Shown: positions 51,438-60,613 of the stretch, piece after piece
Position numbering within the stretch: the stretch's first letter is position 1
Layout: each line of letters begins with the position of its first letter
DNA from: Aminobacter aminovorans
GTDB lineage: Bacteria; Pseudomonadota; Alphaproteobacteria; Rhizobiales; Rhizobiaceae
Length of the DNA stretch: 64,000 bases
Assembly (NCBI RefSeq): GCF_900445235.1
Contig: NZ_UFSM01000001.1
Location: 3,735,501-3,799,500 of the forward strand
Reading direction: 5' to 3'
The notes under the pieces: model-generated
Seen by the model: only the letters and a program-made list of their open reading frames with translations
Database searches by the model: none
Told to the model about the DNA's origin: nothing
Translations under genes and position numbers: made by a program

Positions 51438-52673
51438 TCAGCCCTTCGACCGGCGAATTTCGATGAACGGCAAGGACACGACAGTGGCCGAGACAAGCCC
51501 GATGCCTGCGCCCTCGTCATCCTTCAGTTCGACATCGACATTGGTGCCCGGCGATGACAGCCCGGCGGGCAGGAAACCGAAGCTGATGGCGCGCTTCAGC
51601 GTCGGGCTGAAGGTAAGGCTTGAGGCACGCCCCACCGGCTTGCCGGCGTGCAAGGCTGGCATGGAACCCCAGTAGACCCGGGAAAGAGCGGTGCCATAAG
51701 CGCTGTTTTCGGCAGCCACAGTCACGATCTCGCTTGCGTCATATTGCAGCCCGACAAAACGCCGTCCAGGCTCGGTCGAGGCTGCTGCAGCCTGAAGCGC
51801 CTGCTTGCCGACAAAATCGCTGCCGAAATCGATCAGCCGCCCGAGGCCGGCCTCGATCGGCGTGATGTTCAAATCGTCTGTGACGTCGACGCGCGCGGTG
51901 CGGGGGTCCGGGCCGGCGCCGTTGTAATCGGCCGAGACCAGGATCAGGCCGGCTTCGATGCGGGCCACGTCGACAGCGTATTCGCCTGCCGGCATCACGC
52001 CAAATGGCTGGCCGACGGACTGGAGCTCTTTCCACACTGCGGCACCTGCTGCCCTGGGCACCCAGAGCTCGAAGCCGAGTTCGCCGGTGAAGCCCTGCCG
52101 GGCAACCAGAATCTCATGGCCGGCAATGGCGGCGCGTCCGATCTGCGAGAATTTGAGGCTGGACCAGTCGCGGCCGGTCGCGGCCTGCATCAGTTCGAAG
52201 GCGCGCGGCCCCTGCAGCGAAAGGATGCCATAGTCGTCGGAGGCGTTGCGGATCTCGACCTGAAGGTCCGTCGCCTGGCTGGCAAACCATGCGTGGCTCG
52301 TTTCACCCGAGACGATGAACCAGTCCTCCGCGAGGCGAAAAACCAGGCCGTCGCCGACGAGAAGGCCGTCGCGGTTGCACCATGGCGTGTACATCACGTG
52401 GTCGACGTCGAGCCGCGTCATGTCGCGGGTCATCAGCCGGTCGACGAGGCGATGCGCGTCGGGGCCGCGCAGCTCCATCTTGGGCAGCGGCGACATGTCG
52501 ATCATGGCAACGGCGTTGCGGATCGCCGCCAGTTCCCGCGGCATGCTCGTATAGACGTCGGGGACGATGTATTTGTCCCACGCATACCACCAGGTGGTCC
52601 GCATCTCGGCGCTGCTTGCGACGTGGAACGGTGTTCCGTTGCCCGCCAGTTCAGCCTTGTCCAGCACTGTCAT
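51438..52673 (-). CDS. Folate-dependent aminomethyltransferase family protein (GcvT/DmdA-like)
   Basis: A 411-residue cytoplasmic enzyme of the T-protein/DMGDH-C fold. About 40 N-terminal residues (STAEMRTTWWYAWDKYIVP-like, then VPDVYTSMPRELAAIRNAVA) precede the GCV_T domain, with MIDMSPLPKMELRGPDAHRL, the folate motif region QGFTGELGFELWVP and a C-terminal GCV_T_C barrel. Such enzymes move a methyl or methylene group to tetrahydrofolate. The extended N-terminus is closer to DmdA-like and betaine-demethylation relatives than to glycine-cleavage GcvT. The ATG follows GAGGAGA. It is divergent from an AraC gene and is followed by the GlxA-type regulator. Confidence 0.88.
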   Translation of the reverse strand: MTVLDKAELAGNGTPFHVASSAEMRTTWWYAWDKYIVPDVYTSMPRELAAIRNAVAMIDMSPLPKMELRGPDAHRLVDRLMTRDMTRLDVDHVMYTPWCNRDGLLVGDGLVFRLAEDWFIVSGETSHAWFASQATDLQVEIRNASDDYGILSLQGPRAFELMQAATGRDWSSLKFSQIGRAAIAGHEILVARQGFTGELGFELWVPRAAGAAVWKELQSVGQPFGVMPAGEYAVDVARIEAGLILVSADYNGAGPDPRTARVDVTDDLNITPIEAGLGRLIDFGSDFVGKQALQAAAASTEPGRRFVGLQYDASEIVTVAAENSAYGTALSRVYWGSMPALHAGKPVGRASSLTFSPTLKRAISFGFLPAGLSSPGTNVDVELKDDEGAGIGLVSATVVSLPFIEIRRSKG

Positions 52674-52704
52674 TCTCCTCCTGACTTGAGTGGCCCGACT
52701 GTGC

Positions 52705-52739
52705 AGCCAACGGGGTATCAAGAGAATACCGCGCCAACG
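52705..52739. promoter_or_regulatory. Candidate AraC-family operator between GcvT-like and AraC genes
   Basis: A direct repeat GCCAACGG at 52705 and 52732 flanks the inverted repeat GGTATCAAGAGAATACC (52713-52729). The block lies in the 157-base divergent promoter region, 32 bases from the GcvT-like start codon. Paired direct half-sites are usual for AraC-type regulators. Confidence 0.5.
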
Positions 52740-52830
52740 GCAATCCATATCCCTGATTAAAGCCGGGATGGAATTTACCCAACAGAGGTCTTATTCTGCT
52801 TTACCTGAACAAGGCAGAGGGTGTGCTGGC

Positions 52831-53664
52831 ATGGACTCCATCGTCGACGTCGGCCACGGTTTCGCCTTCGGCGAGGCGACCTATTCCCGCGGCGGCGTCT
52901 ATGGACCTTTGTCGAGGCAGTATGTCAGCCTGATCTTCGTCCATCAGGGGTTGATCAGGGTCACCTGCGACGACGAGAAAACGACCCTTGCGGGTGGGCA
53001 AGCCGCGTTCTTCAAGAATGACCGCCTGTTCCTGATCGAGATGGAACGCGACATCCTGCACCAGGTGGGATGGTGCGAAGGCGTGCCCGGCAAGATCTGG
53101 GCAAGCGGCCCCTCTCCGCTCGCCGGCGCCTCGCCCGTTGTCGCCCTGACCGAAAGGCTGGCCGCCCTGCAGCGCATCGGCGTCGAGCTCGGCTTTTCCT
53201 CCACCACGGGTCTCAACGACGTGCGCAATGCCGTTGGCTACGCGCTCTACACCGCCTTCTTCCATGAGGCGCAGCTCAGCGAACGCGACCGCTTCGTTCC
53301 CAGGCCGATCCTCAGGGTGAAGCGACACATGGATGAAAACATGGACAAGGACATCACAGGCGGCGCGCTCGCGGCCATCGCAAACCTGTCGCCGCAACAG
53401 CTGATTTCATCGTTCCGCAAGCACATTGGCGTCACGCCGATGCGCTATCTCTGGCAGATGCGGGCCAATCGCGGCCGGGCCCTGCTGCTGCAAAGCGGCC
53501 TTTCGGTTTCCGAGATCGCCTATCAGTGCGGCTACAAGAACCCGTTTCATTTCTCGCGCCATATCAGGCAGAATTTTGCGATGACGCCGACCGAGATCCG
53601 CGCGAACAAGGGCTACCGTCCTGCCAGCGATGTGCTGGAGAACCCGGGCAATACGGCGTTTTGA
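52831..53664 (+). CDS. AraC family transcriptional regulator, copy 1 of a paralogous pair
   Basis: A 277-residue regulator. The N-terminal cupin-like sensor begins SIVDVGHGFAFGEATYSRGG; the C-terminal HTH includes LAAIANLSPQQLISSFRKHI, GVTPMRYLWQMR and SVSEIAYQCGYKNPFHFSRH. The sequence is a clear paralogue of the gene at 62029-62949, most similar in FAFGEA, GGVYGPL and the whole DNA-binding half. The start ATG is where the two align. It is divergent from the aminomethyltransferase gene and convergent with the ABC permease, so it probably controls the former and perhaps the importer operon. Confidence 0.9.
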   Translation: MDSIVDVGHGFAFGEATYSRGGVYGPLSRQYVSLIFVHQGLIRVTCDDEKTTLAGGQAAFFKNDRLFLIEMERDILHQVGWCEGVPGKIWASGPSPLAGASPVVALTERLAALQRIGVELGFSSTTGLNDVRNAVGYALYTAFFHEAQLSERDRFVPRPILRVKRHMDENMDKDITGGALAAIANLSPQQLISSFRKHIGVTPMRYLWQMRANRGRALLLQSGLSVSEIAYQCGYKNPFHFSRHIRQNFAMTPTEIRANKGYRPASDVLENPGNTAF

Positions 53665-53741
53665 TCTCAATGACGAAACAGGCGACATGCCGGAAGCATG
53701 CCGCCTGTTGGAAATGGTACCGCAGTCGAGCCTGCGCCCGG

Positions 53742-54674
53742 TCATTCCCTGGCGTAGGGGATGCCCAGCCGCGCCGGCTGGCCGGACCGGAAGCGCAGTC
53801 CCATCAACAGGCAGATCGAAGCGAGATAGGGCAGCGCGAGCAGCAGCTGGTGCGGAACCTGTGCGCCGACCACCTGCAGGTGGGTGGCGAGCGACTCCAG
53901 GAAAGCGAACGCCGTCACCGCGACGAGAACGCCCTTCGGCCGCCAGTTGCCGGCGATGAGTGCTACGATGACGATCCAGCCACGGCCGGCGGTGAAATCG
54001 GCCAGGAAGCGGTCGGAAAAGCCGAGCATGAGGAAGCCGCCGCCAAGGCCGGTCATCGCACTGCCCAGCATGACGGCTGCATATTGCCGGGCCGAAACGC
54101 TGAGGCCCTTGACGTCGAGCGCCTTGGGATTTTCACCAAGGCAGCGCAGTTCGAGCCCGTAGCGGCTGCGATAGAGCAGGAACCAGACAACCGGCACCAG
54201 CAGCAGGGCGGCATAGGTCAGGGCACGCTGCGAAAACAGCACCGGGCCGATGACGGGAATGTCGGAAAGCAGCGGGATGTCGACGTCCTGAAAGCCCGAG
54301 AAGATCGGCTGTGCCCGGCCCTGGATGTAGCTCTGGAACCAGTAGAGCGTGAGCCCGCCGGCAAGCAGGTTGAGGCCGAGACCGGCGATGAAGTGGTCGA
54401 CCCGCAGGGTCGCGGTCATGAAGGCAATGACGATGCCCATCAATGCACCGGCAACGATTGCCGCCAGCACCGCCAGCCACAGCGAACCGGTCATCGTGGC
54501 AACCAGATAGGCGGCAAAGGCTCCGGTCAGCATCGTGCCCTCGACGCCCATGTTCCAGATGCCGGCACGCTGGGTGATCAGCTCGCCCATCGCCGAGAAC
54601 AGCAGCGGCGTCATGATGCGTATTGTCGAGGCGAGGATGCTGATGATGATCGCTTCCTGGAACAGCTGGCTCAT
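53742..54674 (-). CDS. ABC transporter permease, BMP/nucleoside type (second subunit)
   Basis: A 310-residue inner-membrane permease of the BPD_transp_2 (PF02653) family with about nine spans. Marks are MGELITQRAGIWNMGVEGTM at the N-terminus and CLGENPKALDVKGLSVSARQ with the GENPxAA-like ATPase contact. It pairs with the adjoining permease to import the substrate, as in YufQ/NupQ systems for nucleosides. The start overlaps the previous gene's stop by four bases. It is the last gene of the leftward catabolic operon. Confidence 0.9.
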   Translation of the reverse strand: MSQLFQEAIIISILASTIRIMTPLLFSAMGELITQRAGIWNMGVEGTMLTGAFAAYLVATMTGSLWLAVLAAIVAGALMGIVIAFMTATLRVDHFIAGLGLNLLAGGLTLYWFQSYIQGRAQPIFSGFQDVDIPLLSDIPVIGPVLFSQRALTYAALLLVPVVWFLLYRSRYGLELRCLGENPKALDVKGLSVSARQYAAVMLGSAMTGLGGGFLMLGFSDRFLADFTAGRGWIVIVALIAGNWRPKGVLVAVTAFAFLESLATHLQVVGAQVPHQLLLALPYLASICLLMGLRFRSGQPARLGIPYARE

Positions 54675-55741
54675 TGGACGGCAACCTTCATGACGATTCG
54701 GTAGCGCGCCAGGACGCCGGCGCAGAGGAAGAAGAACAAGGTGATGCCTTGCATTGCCGGCACCAGCGAGGCCGGTACGTCGCCGAGCACCCGCATATAG
54801 ACGGCACCGCTCGCCAGGCCGCCGAAGAACAGCCCGGCAAACACGGTTCCTATCGGGCTCAGGCCGCCGATCATGCCGACAATGATGCCGGCATAACCAA
54901 GGCCGATGAGATTGTCGGCGCGCAGGCGGTGAGAGACGCCAAAGAGCTCGATGGCGCCGGCAAGGGCTGCAAGCGCGGCACTCGCCATCATGATGACGCT
55001 CACCGTACGGGCGATGTCGACGCCCTTGTGGCGCAGGGCCTCCGGATTGTAGCCCAGGCCACGGATTTCATAGCCCAGAGGCGTGCGCGACATGACGAGC
55101 GCGCAGATGGCGGCGGCCAGGAAAGGCAGCAGCACCCCGGCATGTAGACGGCTGCTGCCGAACAGTGCCGGCAGGAACGCCGCATCGGGCAGCATCGGCG
55201 ACTGGTGGTAGGCAACCGTGCCGCCGGTCTCGCCCCATGGGCCACCCTGCAGCAGCCATGAAAGCAGATAGACGACCAGATAGTTGAGCATGACCGTCGA
55301 GATGATCTCGTTGACGGCAAAGCGGTTGCGCAGCACCGCAGCGATCCAGCCAAGACCCATGCCGGCCGCCATGCCGAAGGCGAGCACGCCGGGGAAAAAC
55401 AGCAGCGGCGGCAGGCCGGCAAGCAGCTGGGCGCCGAGATAACCGCCCATGGCGCCGGCAAAGACCTGCCCTTCCTGGCCGATGCTCCATATCTGGGCGC
55501 GGAAGGCGATGACCGTCGCCAGTCCAGTCAGGATCAGCGGGGCGGCCTTGACCAGCGTCGTTGCCAGCGCCTTGGGCGAGCCGACCGAACCCTGCAGCAA
55601 GGCGCCGAAGACATCAGGCACATTGGCGCCCGTCGATGCGATCAGAATTGCCGAAGCCGCCAGGCCCGCGACAATGGCCATGATGAAGGAAGCGAGCGTC
55701 CAGAGCGCGTTCGCCTCCATCCTGCGTTCGAAGACGATCAT
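54671..55741 (-). CDS. ABC transporter permease, BMP/nucleoside type (first subunit)
   Basis: A 356-residue permease (BPD_transp_2) with about ten spans. It has GLATVIAFRAQIWSIGQEGQ, then FAGAMGGYLGAQLL, and the cytoplasmic contact RGLGYNPEALRHKGVDIART. It is longer than its partner by an N-terminal extension. The start overlaps the ATPase gene and the stop overlaps the next permease gene, four bases each (ATGA). Confidence 0.9.
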   Translation of the reverse strand: MIVFERRMEANALWTLASFIMAIVAGLAASAILIASTGANVPDVFGALLQGSVGSPKALATTLVKAAPLILTGLATVIAFRAQIWSIGQEGQVFAGAMGGYLGAQLLAGLPPLLFFPGVLAFGMAAGMGLGWIAAVLRNRFAVNEIISTVMLNYLVVYLLSWLLQGGPWGETGGTVAYHQSPMLPDAAFLPALFGSSRLHAGVLLPFLAAAICALVMSRTPLGYEIRGLGYNPEALRHKGVDIARTVSVIMMASAALAALAGAIELFGVSHRLRADNLIGLGYAGIIVGMIGGLSPIGTVFAGLFFGGLASGAVYMRVLGDVPASLVPAMQGITLFFFLCAGVLARYRIVMKVAVQ

Positions 55742-57273
55742 GCCGACACCCTTTCCTTACTGGCCGCGGTTTCCCCACGGCGGCCGGCCATCATGACGCC
55801 GACTTCGGCAACCGTGACCGTCCTGGGGTCGACGATGCCCATGATTTCGCCCTTGAACATCACGGCGATGCGGTCGGCGAGGCTGAACAGATCGCTGAGC
55901 TCTTCCGAGGCGAGCACGATGGCAAAACCTTCGGCGCGCTTCTTCAACAGTTGCGTCTGCACATATTCGATGACGCCGACGTCGAGGCCGCGCGTCGGCT
56001 GGTTGGCGAGCACCAAGCCCGATGCATGCAGGAACTCGCGGGCGATGATGATCTTCTGGGCGTTGCCGCCTGAGAGCTTGCCGGCCGCGACATGCTCGTC
56101 GCGCGTGGCGATCTGGTATTCGCCGATCATCTCCCGGGCCAGGCCAGTGATCGCGTCGTGATCCATCAGCGGGCCCTTGCAGTATTTCGGGCTGCGCTGC
56201 CAACCGAGGACGACGTTCTCGGCAACGCTGAACTCGGGCACCAGTCCCTCGCGGAACCGATCGTCGGGAATGTGCCCGACGCCGCGGTCCATCATCGCCC
56301 GCGGCGACATGCCGGCCACCTCCTCGCCCTTGAAGATGATCGAACCGGCGGCCGGCCTGCGCACGCCGCAAAGCACCTCGAACAGTTCCTTCTGGCCGTT
56401 GCCGGCAACCCCGGCAATGCCGAGGATCTGGTGCCGCGCGACCGAAAAGGAAACATCCTTCAGCACCGCATCGCCCCAGAAGCCGCGGGCCGACAGGCCT
56501 TCGACGGCCAGGATCGTCTCGCCCGGCGCAATTTCGGGCTTGGTGACGGTAAAGGAGACGTCGCGGCCGACCATCAGCGTGGCCAGCTCGTCCGGCGTGG
56601 TGTCGGGCGTATCGAGCGTCGCCACCACCTTGCCCTTGCGCAGGACGGTGACCCGGTCCGATTGCATCACTTCGACCAGCTTGTGGGTGATCAGGATGAT
56701 CGACATGCCGCGGGCGCACATCTTGCGGACGATGTCGAACAGCACCTTCGACTCGCCCGGCGTCAGCACCGCCGTGGGCTCGTCGAGGATCAGGATCTGC
56801 GCATCAAGATAGAGCGCCTTGAGGATTTCGACCCATTGCTGACGCCCGACCGGCAGTTCCCAGACATAGGCATCGAGATCGAGATCAATGCCGTAGCCGT
56901 CGCAGATGCCCCTGAGCTTCTGGCGCGCCTCGGCGGCATTCAGCCGCCAGCCCGACCGCTGTGTGCCGACGATGATGTTTTCGAGCACGGTGAATTCCGG
57001 AACGAGCACGAAATGCTGGTGCACCATGCCGATGCCGTAGCGGATTGCGTCCATCGGCGAGGCAATGTGCACGGGTTGGTCGCGCAAAAGGATCTCACCC
57101 TTGTCGGGCCGGTAGAAGCCGAAGATGCAGGACGAAAGCGTCGACTTGCCGGCACCGTTCTCGCCGAACAGGCAGTGGATCTCGCCGCAGCGAAGATCGA
57201 AGTCGACATCGTCGTTGGCGGTAACCCCGGCGAACCGCTTGGTCAGGCCTTCGACACGCAAGGCAGTGGACAT
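55738..57273 (-). CDS. ABC transporter ATP-binding protein with two ATPase domains, BMP/nucleoside type
   Basis: A 511-residue cytoplasmic double ATPase. Domain 1 has a normal Walker A (FGENGAGKSTL) and an unusual signature LPVGRQQWVEI, with Walker B LILDEPTAVL. Domain 2 (about 260 on) has a degenerate Walker A (IAGVAGNGQKEL) but a good signature LSGGNAQKIIIAREF. One intact and one degenerate site is the norm for this sugar/nucleoside transporter family (NupO/YufO, RbsA-like). MSTALRVEGLTKRF is the chosen start. It is coupled to the permease genes. Confidence 0.92.
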   Translation of the reverse strand: MSTALRVEGLTKRFAGVTANDDVDFDLRCGEIHCLFGENGAGKSTLSSCIFGFYRPDKGEILLRDQPVHIASPMDAIRYGIGMVHQHFVLVPEFTVLENIIVGTQRSGWRLNAAEARQKLRGICDGYGIDLDLDAYVWELPVGRQQWVEILKALYLDAQILILDEPTAVLTPGESKVLFDIVRKMCARGMSIILITHKLVEVMQSDRVTVLRKGKVVATLDTPDTTPDELATLMVGRDVSFTVTKPEIAPGETILAVEGLSARGFWGDAVLKDVSFSVARHQILGIAGVAGNGQKELFEVLCGVRRPAAGSIIFKGEEVAGMSPRAMMDRGVGHIPDDRFREGLVPEFSVAENVVLGWQRSPKYCKGPLMDHDAITGLAREMIGEYQIATRDEHVAAGKLSGGNAQKIIIAREFLHASGLVLANQPTRGLDVGVIEYVQTQLLKKRAEGFAIVLASEELSDLFSLADRIAVMFKGEIMGIVDPRTVTVAEVGVMMAGRRGETAASKERVSA

Positions 57274-57349
57274 GAGAGGCACCAAATTTCGAGTGAGCGA
57301 AGGCCGCGGCAGGCGGAGGCGCCCGTCGCGGCCGGGCTTGCAACAGGAA

Positions 57350-58381
57350 CTACTTAGCCTTCGGATCGGAGACGTCGACAGGCACCTCGAAGCTGCCGGC
57401 CATCATCTTCGCCTTGAGATCGTCGAGTTCCGTCTGGACGGCGGCCGGCACGTTGCCTTGCAGCTCGGCATTGGGCGCCACCGCCGAGCCGCCGTCCTTC
57501 ATCAGGAACCAGTGCTTGTCGGTATTGCCCCGATAAGGCTTGCCTTCGGCCTTGTGCGCCCACCATTCGTCGACGATCCAGCTGACATCGGGATCCCACT
57601 GCGCCACGGCGCTCGACAGGACGGTGGAAGGCGAGAACGACTTCTGGTCCTGGAAATTGCCGAAGCACAGGATTTTGGCTTCCTCGCACGGCTTGAAATT
57701 GCCGGTGAGCTGGAAAATCAGGTCGGCGCCTGTGGCGATCTGCGCCTTGGTGTATTCGCCAGCCTTGGCCGGATCGTACCAGGACTCGATGAAGGCGACC
57801 GTGCGCTCGACGGCAGGATTTGCCGCCTTGGCGCCGGCGAAGAAGGCATTGATCTCGTCGTTGACGTCATCAGCCGGGAACGTTCCGACAGCCCCCAGCC
57901 TGTTCGACTTGGTGAGCTTTCCGGCGGCATAACCAAGCAGGTAGGCCGGCTCATGCACACGCTTGTAGACCCAGTACTGGTTGCCGCCGAGCCCTTCATT
58001 GCCTGAGCCGACGACGACGAAGAGGATGTCGGGAAACTCGTCCCGCAGCTTCTTGACCTGATCGGAATAGGTGCTGTGGGCCCAGATGACGTCATATTCG
58101 CCGCTTTCGGCGAACAGGCGCATGGCATCTCCGGCATCGTCGCCCCAGAGCGGATCGGTGTATTTCCAGGTGATGTCGAGCCCGTGCGGCTTTGCCGTCT
58201 TGGCGCGTTCAAGCGCCTCGATCAAAGTGCCGTCCCAGGCGCTCTCGATGCCGGCCGACAGGATGACGGCGATGTTGAGCTTGCTGGGCTCGGCTGCCAC
58301 TGAGCGCTCGGGACTGCCTGTCATGGCTGCGATGACAAGCATCGCTAAGACCGCCAGTCTTCTGGCGAGATGTTCGAACAT
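57350..58381 (-). CDS. BMP family ABC transporter substrate-binding protein
   Basis: A 343-residue periplasmic binding protein with an N-terminal hydrophobic signal (AVLAMLVIAAMTG, cleaved about SVAA) and no lipobox. The BMP domain (PF02608) starts LNIAVILSAGIESAWDGTLI, with GDDAGDAMRLFAESGEYDVI, GSGNEGLGGNQYWVYKRVHE and KLTKSNRLGAVGTFP. Known relatives bind purine nucleosides. In this protein the central LFVVVGSGNEG and VFAFIESWYDPAKAGEY-like stretches fit a ligand cleft, but specificity cannot be read. It lies 76 bases before the ATPase gene and 93 bases after the deaminase gene. Confidence 0.92.
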   Translation of the reverse strand: MFEHLARRLAVLAMLVIAAMTGSPERSVAAEPSKLNIAVILSAGIESAWDGTLIEALERAKTAKPHGLDITWKYTDPLWGDDAGDAMRLFAESGEYDVIWAHSTYSDQVKKLRDEFPDILFVVVGSGNEGLGGNQYWVYKRVHEPAYLLGYAAGKLTKSNRLGAVGTFPADDVNDEINAFFAGAKAANPAVERTVAFIESWYDPAKAGEYTKAQIATGADLIFQLTGNFKPCEEAKILCFGNFQDQKSFSPSTVLSSAVAQWDPDVSWIVDEWWAHKAEGKPYRGNTDKHWFLMKDGGSAVAPNAELQGNVPAAVQTELDDLKAKMMAGSFEVPVDVSDPKAK

Positions 58382-58447
58382 AGGATTTACCTTTCCCTCT
58401 GGTGTCATCGTCTGGGTTCTATCCCGTCTGTTCTTATTGTCGTGGAC

Positions 58448-58467
58448 CCGCCTTCTCCTCGAGGCGG
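58448..58467 (-). other. Short hairpin between deaminase and binding-protein genes
   Basis: CCGCCT and AGGCGG form a six-base stem around eight bases, just after the deaminase stop codon. It may tune read-through or protect the upstream message. Confidence 0.35.
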
Positions 58468-58474
58468 CCTGGTC

Positions 58475-59524
58475 TCAAATGGGGGTGTGCACCTCCTGCG
58501 GCTCCGCCATCAACAAGTCGATGTCCTTCGTCCACGCGGCGCGCCAGCTACGCTTCGTGCTGTCGTCGAGCCAGGCCGCATCGAGCGAGTTCAGCGCCAG
58601 TGCGGCAAGGGTCGCCCGATCGAGCGACATTGTCTCGGCGAGCAGACTGTATTCCTTGGCAAGGTCGGTCTGCAGCATTGGCGGATCGTCGGTATCGACC
58701 ACCAGCTTGAGACCGGCATCGAGCATTGTCCGGATCGGGTGGTCGGCAGCGGTAAGGTCGCGCCAATGTGTGAGGATGACTGTCGAGCTCGGGCAGACGG
58801 TGAAGGCGATGTCCTCGGCGATGCAGCGCGCGACAAGATCGGGATCTTCCATGACGCGGTAGCCATGGTCGATCCGCTCGACGCCGAGCAGGTCGAGCGC
58901 GTCGCGCACATTGGCAGCCGGGCCGCCCTCACCCGCATGGGCGGTGAGCCGCATGCCTGCCTTCTTCGCCTTGTCGTAGACCGGCTTGAACGGCGCCGGC
59001 GGGAACGGCTCCTCGTCATAGTCGAGGCCGATGCCGATGACCTTGTCGGAGCGGAACGGCAGGATCAGGTCGAGGAACTCGAAGCTTCGATCGAGGCTCA
59101 ACTCGCGATTGATCGCCGGAATGAGCCGCGACACCAGGCCAAAGTCGCGCTCGGCGTCGTCCATGGCCTGGAGGATGCCGGAAAACATGGTCTGGTAGCT
59201 GATGCCCGCATCCTGATGCACCTGCGGGCTGAAGAAGAATTCGGTGTAGCGGCCGCCGGCTTTGGCGACATGTTCCAGCGCCTCATAGGCGATCAAGTGG
59301 AAATCGTCTGCGTCGACGACGGAGCGCGCGACGAGATCGTAGACTTCGAGGAAATCGACCAGATTGTCGTAGCGGTAAAGGTCCTCGACCTCGTCGAAAT
59401 CAGGCAGCGCGACATTGTTCTTGCGCGCCAGCTTGAGGAACGTCCTGGCCTTGACCGCACCGGCCAGATGCAGATGAAGCTCTGCCTTGGGCAGGTTCCG
59501 CACGAATTGTTCCAGTTGCATCAT
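58475..59524 (-). CDS. Adenosine deaminase family amidohydrolase
   Basis: A 349-residue cytoplasmic TIM-barrel hydrolase. Metal and catalytic motifs are in place: LPKAELHLHLAGAVKARTFL (HxH), LTAHAGEGGPAANVRDALDL (His and catalytic Glu) and LVVDTDDPPMLQTDLAKEYS (Asp pair), with GVERIDHGYRVMEDPDLVAR and FTVCPSSTVIL between. HLHLAG and DTDDPP deviate from the HLDG/E and SxNTDDP/SLNTDDP of classical adenosine deaminase, so the substrate may be another aminopurine, a modified nucleoside or base. It lies between the VanB-type reductase and the importer genes on the same strand. Confidence 0.85.
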   Translation of the reverse strand: MMQLEQFVRNLPKAELHLHLAGAVKARTFLKLARKNNVALPDFDEVEDLYRYDNLVDFLEVYDLVARSVVDADDFHLIAYEALEHVAKAGGRYTEFFFSPQVHQDAGISYQTMFSGILQAMDDAERDFGLVSRLIPAINRELSLDRSFEFLDLILPFRSDKVIGIGLDYDEEPFPPAPFKPVYDKAKKAGMRLTAHAGEGGPAANVRDALDLLGVERIDHGYRVMEDPDLVARCIAEDIAFTVCPSSTVILTHWRDLTAADHPIRTMLDAGLKLVVDTDDPPMLQTDLAKEYSLLAETMSLDRATLAALALNSLDAAWLDDSTKRSWRAAWTKDIDLLMAEPQEVHTPI

Positions 59525-59617
59525 CTTTCCCTTGGTGGCTTTCCTTCTCGGGCCTGCGGCCCTCGCGCTTCGCTGCCTGGTGAACCTTCAGTGCCGCATG
59601 GAAAACACCCTTCCGGC

Positions 59618-60613
59618 CTAGAGATCGAGGATCAGCTCGGCGCTCAGGGCGCGCGAGCAGCACAGCGTCATGTGGTCGGCACGCTGCCTGTCGGTCAGAA
59701 CGAGATCGCGATGGTCCGGCTCGCCCGAAACCACCCGCGTCACGCAGGTGCCGCAGATGCCCTGTTCGCACGACACCGGAATGTCGATGCCGTTGTCGGC
59801 CAGCACCTCGACGATGCTTCGCCCCGGCGCGACGTCGAAGCTGTGGCCGGTACTCGCCAGCGTGATCCTGAACGGCTGATCGGATTGCGCCTTTGGTGCC
59901 GCGTTGGCGAAATACTCGCGATGCACGGCATCCGCCGGCCAGCCTGGCTTGGCCCTGGAGACCACGGCGTCGAGAAAACCTGAAGGACCACAGGCGTAGA
60001 GATGCGCGCCTTCCGGCCGATAGGCCAGCAACCTGTTCAGGCTCAGAAGCTGCGCCGCAGGGCCGTCATCGAGATGGAACCTGACCTTGCCGGCAAAGGG
60101 CGAGGCCTCGATTTCGTCGCGAAAGGCCAGACGGCCTGCACTGCGGGCACAATAGTGGAACTCGAAATCCCGCCCGAGCGCAGACAGCCTGTGGGCCATG
60201 GCCAGGATCGGTGTTGCGCCGATGCCGCCGGCCAGCAGCAGCGAAAACGGCGCTGTCTCATCGAGTTCGAAGGCGTTGCGCGGCCTGCTCGTCTCCAAGG
60301 CATCGCCAACGTCCAGCCTGTCGTGGACATATGCCGATCCGCCACGGCCGCCAGGCTCGCGCAGCACGCCGATTGCATAGCGGTGACGCTCGCGCGGATC
60401 GTTGCGGAGCGAGTATTGACGCGTCAGGCCGCCGGGCAGGAACAGGTCGATGTGGGACCCCGCCGTAAACGCCGGCAAGGGCGCGCCATCCGCTGCAACG
60501 AGGTCGATTGCGACGATGCCCTCGGCAGAGGTCCACTTGCGTGCGATCTGTAGCCGCAGCCTGTTATCGGCTACCGGTGCCGCGGGCGCGAGCCCGTTTC
60601 TCGTGAACGCCAT
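59618..60613 (-). CDS. VanB-type oxidoreductase (FMN/NAD/2Fe-2S ferredoxin reductase)
   Basis: A 331-residue electron-transfer protein with three modules in the phthalate-dioxygenase-reductase order. The flavin site is GLTRQYSLRNDP, the NAD site LLLAGGIGATPILAMAHRLS and the C-terminal plant-type 2Fe-2S cluster CEQGICGTCVTRV with the fourth Cys in TLCCSRA. It passes electrons from NAD(P)H to the Rieske oxygenase encoded just upstream. Either ATG (used) or a TTG six bases earlier may start it; GAGGAGG lies close to both. Confidence 0.92.
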   Translation of the reverse strand: MAFTRNGLAPAAPVADNRLRLQIARKWTSAEGIVAIDLVAADGAPLPAFTAGSHIDLFLPGGLTRQYSLRNDPRERHRYAIGVLREPGGRGGSAYVHDRLDVGDALETSRPRNAFELDETAPFSLLLAGGIGATPILAMAHRLSALGRDFEFHYCARSAGRLAFRDEIEASPFAGKVRFHLDDGPAAQLLSLNRLLAYRPEGAHLYACGPSGFLDAVVSRAKPGWPADAVHREYFANAAPKAQSDQPFRITLASTGHSFDVAPGRSIVEVLADNGIDIPVSCEQGICGTCVTRVVSGEPDHRDLVLTDRQRADHMTLCCSRALSAELILDL

